Source of the DNA: Collinsella aerofaciens
GTDB taxonomy: Bacteria; Actinomycetota; Coriobacteriia; Coriobacteriales; Coriobacteriaceae
NCBI GenBank assembly: GCA_030841765.1
Contig: JAUUSS010000032.1
Coordinates: forward strand, 1-20,910
Direction: 5' to 3'
Length of the DNA: 20,910 nt
In this document: one piece after another, positions 7,330 to 14,632 of the stretch
Numbering within the stretch: position 1 is the stretch's first letter
Layout: each line of letters begins with the position of its first letter
Program-made: the position numbers and the translations under genes
The notes under the pieces: model-generated
What the model saw: only the letters and a program-made list of their open reading frames with translations
Database searches by the model: none
What the model was told of the DNA's origin: nothing

Positions 7330-7626
7330 ATGGCATATTACTGGCCCCAGTACGGCATCGCCATCGAAGTCGACGACGATCCCCATCTCCTGCCTTTCGA
7401 CGAAGAGGCATTCCCCGATACGACGGTCTACCACGTTACCACCGATGTGATCTGCGACCCCGAGTCGTTCTCGGCGCTCGCCCACCGCATCGCGCATATC
7501 CACGACATCGAGCTCCCTCCCGACTTCGACGAGCTTGTCTACTCACGCCGCCTGATGCTTCACATGCTCTTTGGAGCGAACCCGTCCACCTTTGCGCGCA
7601 TCTATACCGCCAAGGATGCCGCATGA
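7330..7626 (+). CDS. Small protein of unknown function (98 residues)
   Basis: A 98-residue soluble, acidic protein with no signal peptide or membrane helix. GGGAGG lies 5 bases before the ATG. The start YYWPQYGIAIEVDD followed by YHVTTDVICDPESF faintly recalls the WP...EVDG...DP layout of DUF559-type endonuclease-like folds, but the region between is much shorter and the catalytic pattern is not complete, so I do not assign a nuclease function. A run of histidines and aspartates (AHRIAHIHDIELPPDFDE) is notable. Its stop overlaps the next start by 4 bases (ATGA), so it is co-translated with the membrane-anchored protein that follows. Function unknown. Confidence 0.75.
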   Translation: MAYYWPQYGIAIEVDDDPHLLPFDEEAFPDTTVYHVTTDVICDPESFSALAHRIAHIHDIELPPDFDELVYSRRLMLHMLFGANPSTFARIYTAKDAA

Positions 7627-8132
7627 GCGCGAAGAAGCCACCCCACTTTGCAGGCCTGGGTCGTCGCAAGAAGCTCATCCTTGCCTGTTTGGCCATCGTC
7701 TGTGCCCTTGTCGCCGTAGGACTATACGCTTGGCAGTCGCAGCCCGTACCCGAGGCGGGCGCTTCGGTTACGACGGCCGAGGGCAAAACGCGTCAGGAAA
7801 TCCAAGATGAGCTCGACGCCATCGTCCGCGACAACATGATGACGATTTCGGTCGCACCGATCGCTCGGCTGCAGGAGGACGGCAAGCTGCGCGTCAACGT
7901 GCAAAACGTCCAAGACAATAAATTTCCCCAGCGATTCCGCGTCATCCAAAACGACGAGACCATGTACGAATCCGGTGTGGTCGAGACCGGCAAGACAATC
8001 GAAACGTGCCCCGCCGGCGACATCAAAGAAGGCGAGGCGTACATCGAGATCCAGGCACTCGATGCAAAGACCCTCGACAGCCACGGCAATCCGACACGTG
8101 TCAAGGTACGGGTTGAGCAAACCGAGAACTAG
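7623..8132 (+). CDS. Membrane-anchored, extracellular beta-rich protein of unknown function
   Basis: A 169-residue protein: a basic N-terminus (GLGRRKK, about 11-17), one membrane helix at about 18-37 (LILACLAIVCALVAVGLYAW), a charged linker, and an outer domain from about 72 to 165. The outer domain alternates hydrophobic and polar residues as in a beta sandwich: KLRVNVQNVQDNKFPQRFRV, YESGVVETGKTIE, then GEAYIEIQALDAKT. From memory, similar small anchored domains (GnLrI-N...N.y, YxSGxixPG) occur beside surface-protein loci in other Gram-positives; that is unverified. The frame is open from 7185, but the ATG at 7623 is chosen because it gives the signal anchor and overlaps the upstream stop (ATGA). 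One cysteine (C129) lies in the outer domain. Confidence 0.8.
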   Translation: MSAKKPPHFAGLGRRKKLILACLAIVCALVAVGLYAWQSQPVPEAGASVTTAEGKTRQEIQDELDAIVRDNMMTISVAPIARLQEDGKLRVNVQNVQDNKFPQRFRVIQNDETMYESGVVETGKTIETCPAGDIKEGEAYIEIQALDAKTLDSHGNPTRVKVRVEQTEN

Positions 8133-8221
8133 CCTTCCGGCCGACACGGCACCGCATGCAATTCACCAGCATTCGTCCAATCATCGCGGGGACGGCCCGC
8201 GGCGAATAGAAAGGAACGACC

Positions 8222-8821
8222 ATGGACATCACCAGGAACATGAACGGAGTCAGAGCGCTCGTCGTGGGCACAGGGCTCGCGCTCGCGCTCGCAATGGGCG
8301 CCGCCCCGACGCCAGCTATGGCAGCCGGGCGCGTTGGAACCACGAAGGTAATGGTCAGGACCGAGATCGACAACGTTGAGTTCAAAGTTCCGACGGTTAT
8401 TCCCTTCGTCGCCAAGGCCGACGGCACGCTTCAGGGCCCCTCAGAAGACGCGACCACCATCGACAATCATTCGGCCTACGGCATCCATGTCACCAACATG
8501 AAGATCGACGCCATGAACACCTGGACCATTGCCGCCGACGCCAAGGCCGGAACCGCGCAGAACTCCATCGACTTTAAGGTCGGCCCCGACGGCGCGCTCC
8601 AGAACGCCAGCGCCGCCGCGCAAGGGACGGGCCTCGATCTTTCCAAGAATGCAGCCTTCGACATGGGCTACCAGGGCATTGCCGGCGGCACGGACAAAAT
8701 CAAGCTCAAGACAAGCGGAAACGTCGCCCGCGTCACGCGCGACATCTTCCGCGTAACCGGCGAAGGCGATCAGGTTGCGACGATCACCTGGACGGTCGAG
8801 CCCGGTGCGCACACGGCATAA
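8222..8821 (+). CDS. Secreted beta-rich surface protein of unknown function
   Basis: A 199-residue exported protein. A signal peptide covers about 1-34, with a long hydrophobic core and AMA as the likely cleavage site. The mature part has no cysteine and no sorting motif. It opens with VEFKVPTVIPFVAKADGTL (about 52-70), then IDNHSAYGIHVTNMKI, and continues as short alternating strands rich in Gly, Ala and Asp; this looks like a repeated beta-sandwich surface domain. AAGGA lies 7 bases before the ATG, and a GC hairpin (CGCGGG-GACGG-CCCGCG, 8185-8201) stands just upstream in the 89-base gap. The LAQTG protein gene begins inside its last codons, suggesting the two products are made and used together. 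Confidence 0.82.
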   Translation: MDITRNMNGVRALVVGTGLALALAMGAAPTPAMAAGRVGTTKVMVRTEIDNVEFKVPTVIPFVAKADGTLQGPSEDATTIDNHSAYGIHVTNMKIDAMNTWTIAADAKAGTAQNSIDFKVGPDGALQNASAAAQGTGLDLSKNAAFDMGYQGIAGGTDKIKLKTSGNVARVTRDIFRVTGEGDQVATITWTVEPGAHTA

Positions 8822-9086
8822 GGCCGTCGCCCTGGCCGCCGCCGTCAGCATCCTAGCGTTTGGGCCAGCCATGGCCTTTGCCCAGCAAGAACAGGCGCAG
8901 GCCGCCACGCAAGTGACGGTCGACCTCTCGGAGCTCGACCGCGGCGACCGCGAGGAACCGTTGGCGCAGACAGGCGACAGACGATGGCTCTTGGCAGCAG
9001 GCGCCACAGCAGCAGGCGCGGGAACCGCCGGCCTCGGTCTGCACATCAAACGCAGCCAGAAACAAAACACGGACAGGCCGCACTAA
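8805..9086 (+). CDS. Very short LAQTG sortase substrate (cell-wall anchored mini-protein)
   Basis: A 93-residue exported protein. A signal peptide spans about 1-26 (MRTRHKAVALAAAVSILAFG, cleavage near AFA). Only about 30 residues follow before the sorting signal LAQTGD at 53-58, which is followed by a hydrophobic span at about 61-79 and the basic tail IKRSQK. LAXTG is the motif of class E sortases, common in high-GC Gram-positives. The GTG at 8805 is chosen because it gives a proper signal peptide; the open frame starts with TTG at 8775. The gene overlaps the upstream secreted-protein gene by 17 bases in another frame and has only a weak ribosome binding site, so its translation is probably coupled. 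No sortase gene lies in the window. Confidence 0.78.
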   Translation: MRTRHKAVALAAAVSILAFGPAMAFAQQEQAQAATQVTVDLSELDRGDREEPLAQTGDRRWLLAAGATAAGAGTAGLGLHIKRSQKQNTDRPH

Positions 9087-9104
9087 ATTAGCTAAGGAGA
9101 CCCC

Positions 9105-10535
9105 ATGGCATCGAAGAACCTTTTGCCCGTCGTCGCACTCTGCGGCGCGCTCGCAACCGGAACGCCTGTCGCCGCTTGGGCGACTCCCGTCATGGCAGAC
9201 TCCTTACCAGTAGCCCTAAGTTCCGCACCAAATCCGTCGAGCGCCATTGCGTGCGAGCGTTTTTCGATCGCACAGGCCGTGATCTCAACCTCGGGATGCC
9301 TTCGTCGTAATACGGACGGCTCGATAGTCGTGGATATCAAGCGTTCGAACAAGGCAAACGGCTCCCAGGCGGGGTGCGCCGTCTGCACGTGGCGCTCGGT
9401 TGTGCTCGATGCGGATGGCGATCCATGCAATTTAGAGCTGCGCATCGACATCGCTTCGGTCGATGACTCGGCGAACGGAGCGAAGGTCGCCTTCGACGGT
9501 ACGTTTTTTGAGAAAGGAGGCGGTATATGTCTGGGCTGCGCCGCCGCGAATGCAGACGACACGCAGCCCACCCTCTCATTCACGGCATCGTTGCGGCTGA
9601 CCAAAGCCGGTACCGATGCCATCGCGGCGGGAGAAGCGTCCCTGCTGTTCTACGCCGTCAGTACCAAAGACACAGACGCTCATTTCGAGAAGCCAGCCGG
9701 ATCACTCAGCCTTACACGAGGGATAGAGGCAGGCCCTATTGAAATCGATGCCCGCGCGCAAAGCAGGCAACGCATTCTTGCCGACCCGGCGCTTCTCGAA
9801 ATGGAGTGGAACGGATCCGGAGCCATCGGAATTCTCCCCTCCGCGTTTGACGCCAAGACGCTCCCCCCAAACGACGAACCCATCAACGCAACCATACAAG
9901 AAGAGAGCGCGGACAAAGAAGCAGGTGCGGGCGACACGCCGTCGCCGACAAACAGCGTCCCAGCTTCTTTCGAAGCGCCGAATGAGCCCGCTGCCGATCC
10001 AAACGATCCCGAGTTCGCGGACAGTCTGGGGCTTGCTGATCCTCAAGAGATCGATGAAGGTAACTGCTGCGTGCTTGCCGCGCTCGACCACACGGAGGTC
10101 ATCGACGCTGCGAACATCGAAGTTGCCGCCGCCAATCAGCCCGTCCGCAAGTCGGCTATCATCGCATTTCCTGAATCCATCGAAGTCGTCTTTTTGCCAT
10201 CGGGCGAGGTCGTGGCCCCAACACTGCTCACCTTGTTGGGCGCCAAGAATACTCGAAACGAAATTAAAAAGGTCACGGTTGTCGACCCTGCAACCACCGC
10301 CAAGCTGCGTCTATACGCCGTTGCTCCAGACGGAGGCAAGACCTTGGAATTCGATGGTGACACACTCCTAGCCTGGCGACGTCTGGACATTATGCAAGAC
10401 GTCTCGTATCAGATCGAACTCGAAGGGTTTGATCGTGCCCGCGATGCCAATATCATCGCCGCGGCTATTGAATCCCCGCAGCGGCTTATGACACTGCGCT
10501 TTGAATACTATCCCTATGTCCCGACAACCACCTGA
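9105..10535 (+). CDS. Large cysteine-rich secreted protein of unknown function
   Basis: A 476-residue exported protein. A signal peptide spans about 1-31, ending near VMA. Part one, about 45-225, is beta-rich and holds C50, C65, C91, C94, C108, C141 and C144, including two CxxC pairs (CAVC and CLGC). A Pro/Glu/Asp/Ala-rich linker spans about 255-315. Part two, about 320-476, begins with a Cys-Cys pair (321-322) and has FPESIEVVFLPSGEVVAPT, which recalls the VPTVIPF...DGTL segment of the secreted protein two genes upstream. No sorting signal or membrane helix closes the protein, so it is released or held by a partner. AAGGAG 5 bases before the ATG is a strong ribosome binding site. It is the last gene of the cluster, 18 bases after the LAQTG gene. 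Confidence 0.82.
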   Translation: MASKNLLPVVALCGALATGTPVAAWATPVMADSLPVALSSAPNPSSAIACERFSIAQAVISTSGCLRRNTDGSIVVDIKRSNKANGSQAGCAVCTWRSVVLDADGDPCNLELRIDIASVDDSANGAKVAFDGTFFEKGGGICLGCAAANADDTQPTLSFTASLRLTKAGTDAIAAGEASLLFYAVSTKDTDAHFEKPAGSLSLTRGIEAGPIEIDARAQSRQRILADPALLEMEWNGSGAIGILPSAFDAKTLPPNDEPINATIQEESADKEAGAGDTPSPTNSVPASFEAPNEPAADPNDPEFADSLGLADPQEIDEGNCCVLAALDHTEVIDAANIEVAAANQPVRKSAIIAFPESIEVVFLPSGEVVAPTLLTLLGAKNTRNEIKKVTVVDPATTAKLRLYAVAPDGGKTLEFDGDTLLAWRRLDIMQDVSYQIELEGFDRARDANIIAAAIESPQRLMTLRFEYYPYVPTTT

Positions 10536-10546
10536 GGCTTAAATGC

Positions 10547-10575
10547 TGCACATCATTCCTAACACCACTTATATA
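10547..10575 (+). promoter_or_regulatory. Candidate promoter for the DUF554 gene
   Basis: TGCACA (10547-10552), 17 bases, TATATA (10570-10575). A 7-base inverted repeat, GCACATC (10548-10554) and GATGTGC (10594-10600), flanks the -10 box, and a small hairpin (TGCCA-CGT-TGGCA, 10624-10636) lies just before the ribosome binding site. Pattern-based only. Confidence 0.33.
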
Positions 10576-10653
10576 ACGTATTAGATGAGTCGCGATGTGC
10601 CTCGCATTTCGTTCTGCTACGATTGCCACGTTGGCATCAATACAGGAGGGCTC

Positions 10654-11370
10654 ATGCCGGGCTTGGGAACAATCATCAACGTTGTGCTTTTAGTTGCGGG
10701 CGGTCTTTTGGGATTAGCGGGCGGCCGCTTCATCACACCGCGCATCCAAGACACGCTCATGAAAGCATCGGGGCTGTGCGTCCTGTTTATCGGCCTTGGC
10801 GGCACCATGCAAAAGATGCTCCTTATCGATGGGAAGGCGCTAGCGACCACCGGCACCACCATGCTCATCGTCTCATTTGCGCTCGGTTCGCTCATCGGCG
10901 AGGCCGTCAACTTGGAAGCCGCCATCGAGAACCTTGGCGAATGGCTCAAGCGCAAGACCGGCAGTGAGGGCGATAACGAGTTCACCAACGCTTTTGTCTC
11001 GACTTCACTCACCGTGTGTATCGGCGCCATGGCAATTGTGGGATCGATCCAGGACGGCCTGCTCGGCGACTGGTCAACGCTTGCCCTCAAGGGCGCACTG
11101 GACTGCATCATCGTCTGCACCATGACGGCGTCGCTCGGACGCGGCTGCATCTTCTCGGCCCTGCCCGTAGCCGTGTTCCAGGGGACGATCACGTTGTTTG
11201 CCGGCGCGCTCTCCCCCATCATGACCACAGCAGCCCTCAACAGCCTTTCGCTCGTAGGCTCCATGCTCATCTTCTGCGTCGGCGTCAACCTCATCCGTCC
11301 TCAGACCTTCCGCACGGCCAATATGCTCCCCTCCGTCGTCATCGCCGTCATCTACGCCCTCCTGTTCTAA
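10654..11370 (+). CDS. DUF554 family membrane protein
   Basis: A 238-residue polytopic membrane protein matching the DUF554 family (YdfK/YqgA type) in length and in its stretches PGLGTIINVVLLVAGGLLGL, LGGTMQKML, FALGSLIGEAVNLEAAIENL, CIGAMAIVGSIQDGL and ALPVAVFQGTITL. About seven hydrophobic helices are visible. The biochemical role of the family is unknown. The ATG at 10654 follows AGGAGG with 4 bases of spacing; the frame is open from 10585 but the upstream residues are not hydrophobic and lack a ribosome binding site. It is a single gene between the surface cluster and the TerB/ATPase/helicase cassette. Confidence 0.9.
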   Translation: MPGLGTIINVVLLVAGGLLGLAGGRFITPRIQDTLMKASGLCVLFIGLGGTMQKMLLIDGKALATTGTTMLIVSFALGSLIGEAVNLEAAIENLGEWLKRKTGSEGDNEFTNAFVSTSLTVCIGAMAIVGSIQDGLLGDWSTLALKGALDCIIVCTMTASLGRGCIFSALPVAVFQGTITLFAGALSPIMTTAALNSLSLVGSMLIFCVGVNLIRPQTFRTANMLPSVVIAVIYALLF

Positions 11371-11392
11371 ATCTATCTACGCAGCAGTATCT

Positions 11393-11421
11393 CGAACACC
11401 TGTTTGATGCTGTGCTATGAT
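11393..11421 (+). promoter_or_regulatory. Candidate promoter for the TerB-like/ATPase cassette
   Basis: A good -10 box, TATGAT (11416-11421), lies 37 bases before the GTG start at 11459. The -35 at the 17-base spacing is weak (CGAACA, 11393-11398). No terminator was seen in the 88 bases after the DUF554 stop, so readthrough is possible too. Confidence 0.38.
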
Positions 11422-11458
11422 ATGAGGTCACCGAAGCTGCGTTAGGAGAGGAGAAGCG

Positions 11459-13219
11459 GTGGCCGACCAGGACATCAAGATGCTCATCGAGCGCATTATG
11501 GCCGAGGCCCGGACCCATCAGTCCGCCCGCTTCTCAAACGAAATCTACGCAGACGAGCCGATTCTCAAAACCGGCCGACAGATGCAGAATTTCCTCCCCG
11601 ACCAATACCGCAAGATGCGCGAGATATCGCGCTGGCAGGATGACCCCAAGGGCGGCGCGGGCCGCTGGCTATCGGAGGCCGAGCTTTTCTACCGCCAGGG
11701 CTTGCTGATGGCCGACTTTGAGGACGACTGTCCCTACAACGGCACCTTTAAGTCGTACTTTCCCACCTACAATGCCATGAGCGACCGGCAGTTGCGCGGC
11801 TACTTTACCTGGCGTGCCCAAGTGCGCCGCGGAACCGTCGAGGAAACGTCTACATCCTTTGCCTTTCTGTATCTCTATGAGCTGATTTGCGGCATTGGCA
11901 TAGATGATCCGCTCGAAGGTTTTAACAAGATCAAGGCCTTTTGGGATGTCTATCGCGCCTTCGAGCCCGGCATCGACCGGTTTGCGCGCGTGTGGCTGCA
12001 GGATTACGCCGTTTTCCACGGACTCGACCCCAAGCTACTTCGCGACTCTAAAACCGTCATGTTCGATAACGCCCTTATCGAGCTGCGGCGCGCGGCACGA
12101 GACCTTGTACCAGCACCGGCACCGTCCGGCCAGACCCCTAAGCGTCGCAAAACCTCCGAGCCCACGCTCCCCCTTCCGCCCGATGAGGTGCGCGAGGAGC
12201 GACTCATGGCCGCCATCAACGCCCTCTCCACGTACAACCTAAGTAACTCGCGGCTCGACCGCAGCCACCACCGCGATCTGCGCCACGTGGCGTGCGCCGT
12301 GTATGTCCGTATGGCGCGCTACTATGACACGCACCGAAAGACCGACATCGTGGCGAGCTTATTTGGGGAGGAGACGGCCATGCCCTACACCATGTTTGCC
12401 TCGGCCGTATTCTTTGCGCCCGAGCGCCACGAGGACTGCGAATATCGCCTGGACCCCATTCACATCTACCGCTGCCAAAACGGCTTTTGGGAATGCATGC
12501 GAATTCACGGCAGCAGGCAAAAAAGCAGCAAGCTCGGTGAAATGATGCGCGCCTGCGACCAACGCCTACGCCTGGCCCTAGACCCCACCCACCCCCTGAA
12601 GGAGGAGAAGGTCCCCAAATATCTGGCTAAGATCATCGATGACGAGATCATGGCATGGCTTTCGTGGGACGCCGCACACCAGCCCATCAAGATCGATATC
12701 GATTTGAGCCAGCTGGGGCACATTCGGAGCGCCGCCGCGCAAACGCGCGAAGCGCTTTTGATCGATGAGGAACGCGAGGACGACGCATCCGCAGAAGCCG
12801 AGGCAGCGGACTCAGGGCAACCGGAAGCCGAGCCCGTAACCGACGCGATTGTCGAACCGGTCGTGGCACCCATTCGGCAGGACTTGACCGACGAGCCGAC
12901 CATATCCACCGAACAGTTTGGTGTCGTGGCACCGCTTCTCGCGCCGACGCCCGCGTTCGCAGCTGCTGCGCCCGCTGACGCCACAAACGAACTCGCGCCC
13001 GCCGCAGATGCCTTCCTTCGCGCACTGCTCGAGCAAAACGCAGCGCAAGCGACATCGGCAGTGGCGCACTCGGGACAGAGCGAGGACATGCTCGTCGATA
13101 CCATCAACGAGGCGCTCTTTGACCTGGTGGGCGACACCGTAATTGAATTTAGCGCGGCAGGGCCGCAGATTATTGAGGACTACGAAGCAGACGTGAGAGG
13201 ATACCTAGACCATGAGTGA
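11459..13219 (+). CDS. TerB N-terminal/C-terminal domain protein, first gene of a BREX-like cassette
   Basis: A 586-residue soluble protein. Residues about 60-215 match the TerB_N pattern: SEAELFYRQGLLMADFEDD, then MSDRQLRGYFTWRAQVRRG (107-125) and FAFLYLYELICGIG (134-147). A proline/charged linker (about 217-245) leads to a helical middle region. The part from about 405 to 580, with LGHIRSAAAQTREALLIDEE, a long Ala/Glu/Pro-rich insert (440-540) and INEALFDLVGDTVIEF then IIEDYEADV, resembles TerB_C. A central metal-binding TerB domain is not evident. TerB_N/C proteins occur with helicases and ATPases in defence or stress loci; their biochemical role is unclear. The start is GTG, with GGAGAGGAG just ahead. 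The ATPase start lies inside its last codons (ATGAGTGA, 8-base overlap), so the two are coupled. Confidence 0.82.
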   Translation: MADQDIKMLIERIMAEARTHQSARFSNEIYADEPILKTGRQMQNFLPDQYRKMREISRWQDDPKGGAGRWLSEAELFYRQGLLMADFEDDCPYNGTFKSYFPTYNAMSDRQLRGYFTWRAQVRRGTVEETSTSFAFLYLYELICGIGIDDPLEGFNKIKAFWDVYRAFEPGIDRFARVWLQDYAVFHGLDPKLLRDSKTVMFDNALIELRRAARDLVPAPAPSGQTPKRRKTSEPTLPLPPDEVREERLMAAINALSTYNLSNSRLDRSHHRDLRHVACAVYVRMARYYDTHRKTDIVASLFGEETAMPYTMFASAVFFAPERHEDCEYRLDPIHIYRCQNGFWECMRIHGSRQKSSKLGEMMRACDQRLRLALDPTHPLKEEKVPKYLAKIIDDEIMAWLSWDAAHQPIKIDIDLSQLGHIRSAAAQTREALLIDEEREDDASAEAEAADSGQPEAEPVTDAIVEPVVAPIRQDLTDEPTISTEQFGVVAPLLAPTPAFAAAAPADATNELAPAADAFLRALLEQNAAQATSAVAHSGQSEDMLVDTINEALFDLVGDTVIEFSAAGPQIIEDYEADVRGYLDHE

Positions 13220-14516
13220 TACCGCATCCGCAGCACCCCGCGTGCCCAAGCGCGTCGCTGCCGTCATTCTCAACTCGCTCAAGGGCGGCGTGGTCCCGCG
13301 CATCGGCCTTCCCTACATTACCGTAGGGCGCGAGGTCGAGATCCGCGCCCTGCTCACCGATCTGAGTCTCATCGCCGACGGTGGTGCGAGCTTCCGCTTT
13401 CTGGTCGGTCGTTACGGCGCCGGCAAGAGCTTTTTGCTCCAGACCATCCGCACGCACGCCATGGGTGAGGGATTCGTCGTCGCCGATGCAGACTTATCCC
13501 CCGAGCGCCGTCTGCAGGGCGGGCAGGGGCAGGGCCTTGCCACCTACCGCGAGCTCATACGCAATATATCGACCAAGACGCGCCCCGAGGGCGGTGCGCT
13601 CAACCTTATTCTTGATCGCTGGGTCGCCTCGTACGCCGACGTCGACGAGTCGGTCGTCAATGCCCAACTGGCCCCGCTCGAGGAAATGGTCCACGGCTTC
13701 GACTTCACCCGCATGCTCCGCCGCTATCGCACGGCCGTATCCGAGGGCGACGAAGAAGCCATGAGCCGCGTGACCAAATGGATCCGCGGCGAATACCGTA
13801 CCAAGAGCGAGGCTCGCGCCGAGCTGGGCTCCTCGACCATCATCAGCGATGACGACTGGTACGACTACGTTAAGCTCATCGCGCGTTTTTTGGTCTGCAG
13901 CGGCTACAAGGGTATGTTGGTGCTCATCGACGAGCTCGTGAATCTGTATAAGATTCCCAACGCGATCACGCGCCAGTACAACTACGAGAAGATCCTGACC
14001 ATGTACAACGACACACTCCAGGGCAAGGCGCAGTACCTGGGCATGATCATGGGCGGCACGCCAACCTCCATCGAAGACCGCCGCCGCGGCGTGTTCTCCT
14101 ACGAAGCCCTGCGCAGCCGACTCGCTCAAGGCCGCTTTGCACGCGAGGACCTTAAGGACATGCTCGCGCCCATCATCCGTCTGCAGCCACTCACCTACGA
14201 GGAGCTGCTGGTGCTGATCGAAAAACTCATGCAAATTCACGCCGGCTACTTTGGCTGGACGCCCACGCTTACCGAGAACGACTTGGTGGACTTCCTCAAG
14301 ATCGAGTTCGGTCGTGTGGGAGCCGACACACATCTGACGCCGCGTGAAGTCATTCGCGACTTTATCGAGCTGCTCGACATCCTATGCCAAAACCCCGACG
14401 CCAACGTAGCCGAGCTGCTGCAAAGCGTCGGCGGCGACGCGCTGGTGCCGGCAGCAGCAACAGGCGACACCGGCACCGCAGGCGGCGACCGTAACTTCGC
14501 CGAATTCACCATCTAA
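13212..14516 (+). CDS. BrxD-like P-loop ATPase (DUF2791)
   Basis: A 434-residue AAA-type ATPase. Walker A is GRYGAGKS at 66-73, Walker B is LVLIDE at 236-241, and MIMGGTP at 278-284 fits sensor 1. The segment IGLPYITVGREVEIRAL before Walker A and ELVNLYKIPNAITRQYNYEK after Walker B are typical of the DUF2791 family, which includes BrxD of type 2 BREX (Pgl) systems. The C-terminal part is a helical lid with TPREVIRDFIELLDILCQNP, ending in a Gly/Ala-rich tail. It starts 8 bases inside the TerB-like gene and is followed by a hairpin terminator, then the helicase. By analogy it may be the NTP-driven switch of the complex. No other BREX core gene (pglX, pglZ, brxC/pglY) is present. The gene symbol is left empty since orthology to brxD cannot be proven here. 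Confidence 0.87.
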   Translation: MSDTASAAPRVPKRVAAVILNSLKGGVVPRIGLPYITVGREVEIRALLTDLSLIADGGASFRFLVGRYGAGKSFLLQTIRTHAMGEGFVVADADLSPERRLQGGQGQGLATYRELIRNISTKTRPEGGALNLILDRWVASYADVDESVVNAQLAPLEEMVHGFDFTRMLRRYRTAVSEGDEEAMSRVTKWIRGEYRTKSEARAELGSSTIISDDDWYDYVKLIARFLVCSGYKGMLVLIDELVNLYKIPNAITRQYNYEKILTMYNDTLQGKAQYLGMIMGGTPTSIEDRRRGVFSYEALRSRLAQGRFAREDLKDMLAPIIRLQPLTYEELLVLIEKLMQIHAGYFGWTPTLTENDLVDFLKIEFGRVGADTHLTPREVIRDFIELLDILCQNPDANVAELLQSVGGDALVPAAATGDTGTAGGDRNFAEFTI

Positions 14517-14551
14517 CCTGCCAAAAAGGGACAGGTTTATTTTGGCAGGTT
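14515..14551 (+). terminator. Hairpin terminator between the ATPase and helicase genes
   Basis: AACCTGCCAAAA (14515-14526), which includes the last two bases of the ATPase stop codon, pairs perfectly over 12 bp with TTTTGGCAGGTT (14540-14551), loop 13 bases. The A/T half of the stem and the trailing TTTTATC make it a plausible intrinsic terminator, though the T run is short, so partial readthrough into the helicase gene is likely. Confidence 0.55.
14528..14543 (+). repeat. Short GGGAC-AGG-TTATTT motif, copy 1
   Basis: GGGACAGGTTTATTTT fills the loop and one arm of the terminator hairpin before the helicase gene. A related string, with GGGACGGGGAAACTTATTT, lies just after the helicase gene at 17091-17109. 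Both follow or precede a run of five A or T. This may be a small dispersed repeat in this genome; two degenerate copies are weak proof. Confidence 0.3.
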
Positions 14552-14579
14552 TTATCTGGGCGAACGTTGAGACTGTAAT
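14551..14579 (+). promoter_or_regulatory. Candidate separate promoter for the helicase gene
   Basis: TTTATC (14551-14556), 17 bases, TGTAAT (14574-14579, five of six consensus bases). It begins at the base of the terminator stem and lies 53 bases before the GTG start. It would allow the helicase to be expressed apart from the TerB-like and ATPase genes. Confidence 0.33.
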
Positions 14580-14632
14580 GCAGCAAGCCGTTGCCAGCCG
14601 CGTTGAGAGATTCGTTTTTGAGAGGAGGCCCC

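Noticed and set aside
7330..10535. A classical sortase-assembled pilus operon
   Set aside because: No sortase gene, no pilin motif or E-box pattern and only one sorting signal, on a 93-residue protein; called a surface cluster of unknown type instead.
12505..13137. A 210-residue Ser/Ala-rich minus-strand open frame opposite the TerB-like gene
   Set aside because: It mirrors the Ala/Glu-rich low-complexity part of the TerB-like protein; low complexity and no start signals.
13494..14333. A 279-residue minus-strand open frame opposite the BrxD-like ATPase
   Set aside because: The opposite strand has exact Walker motifs; this frame has no family pattern and no suitable ribosome binding site.
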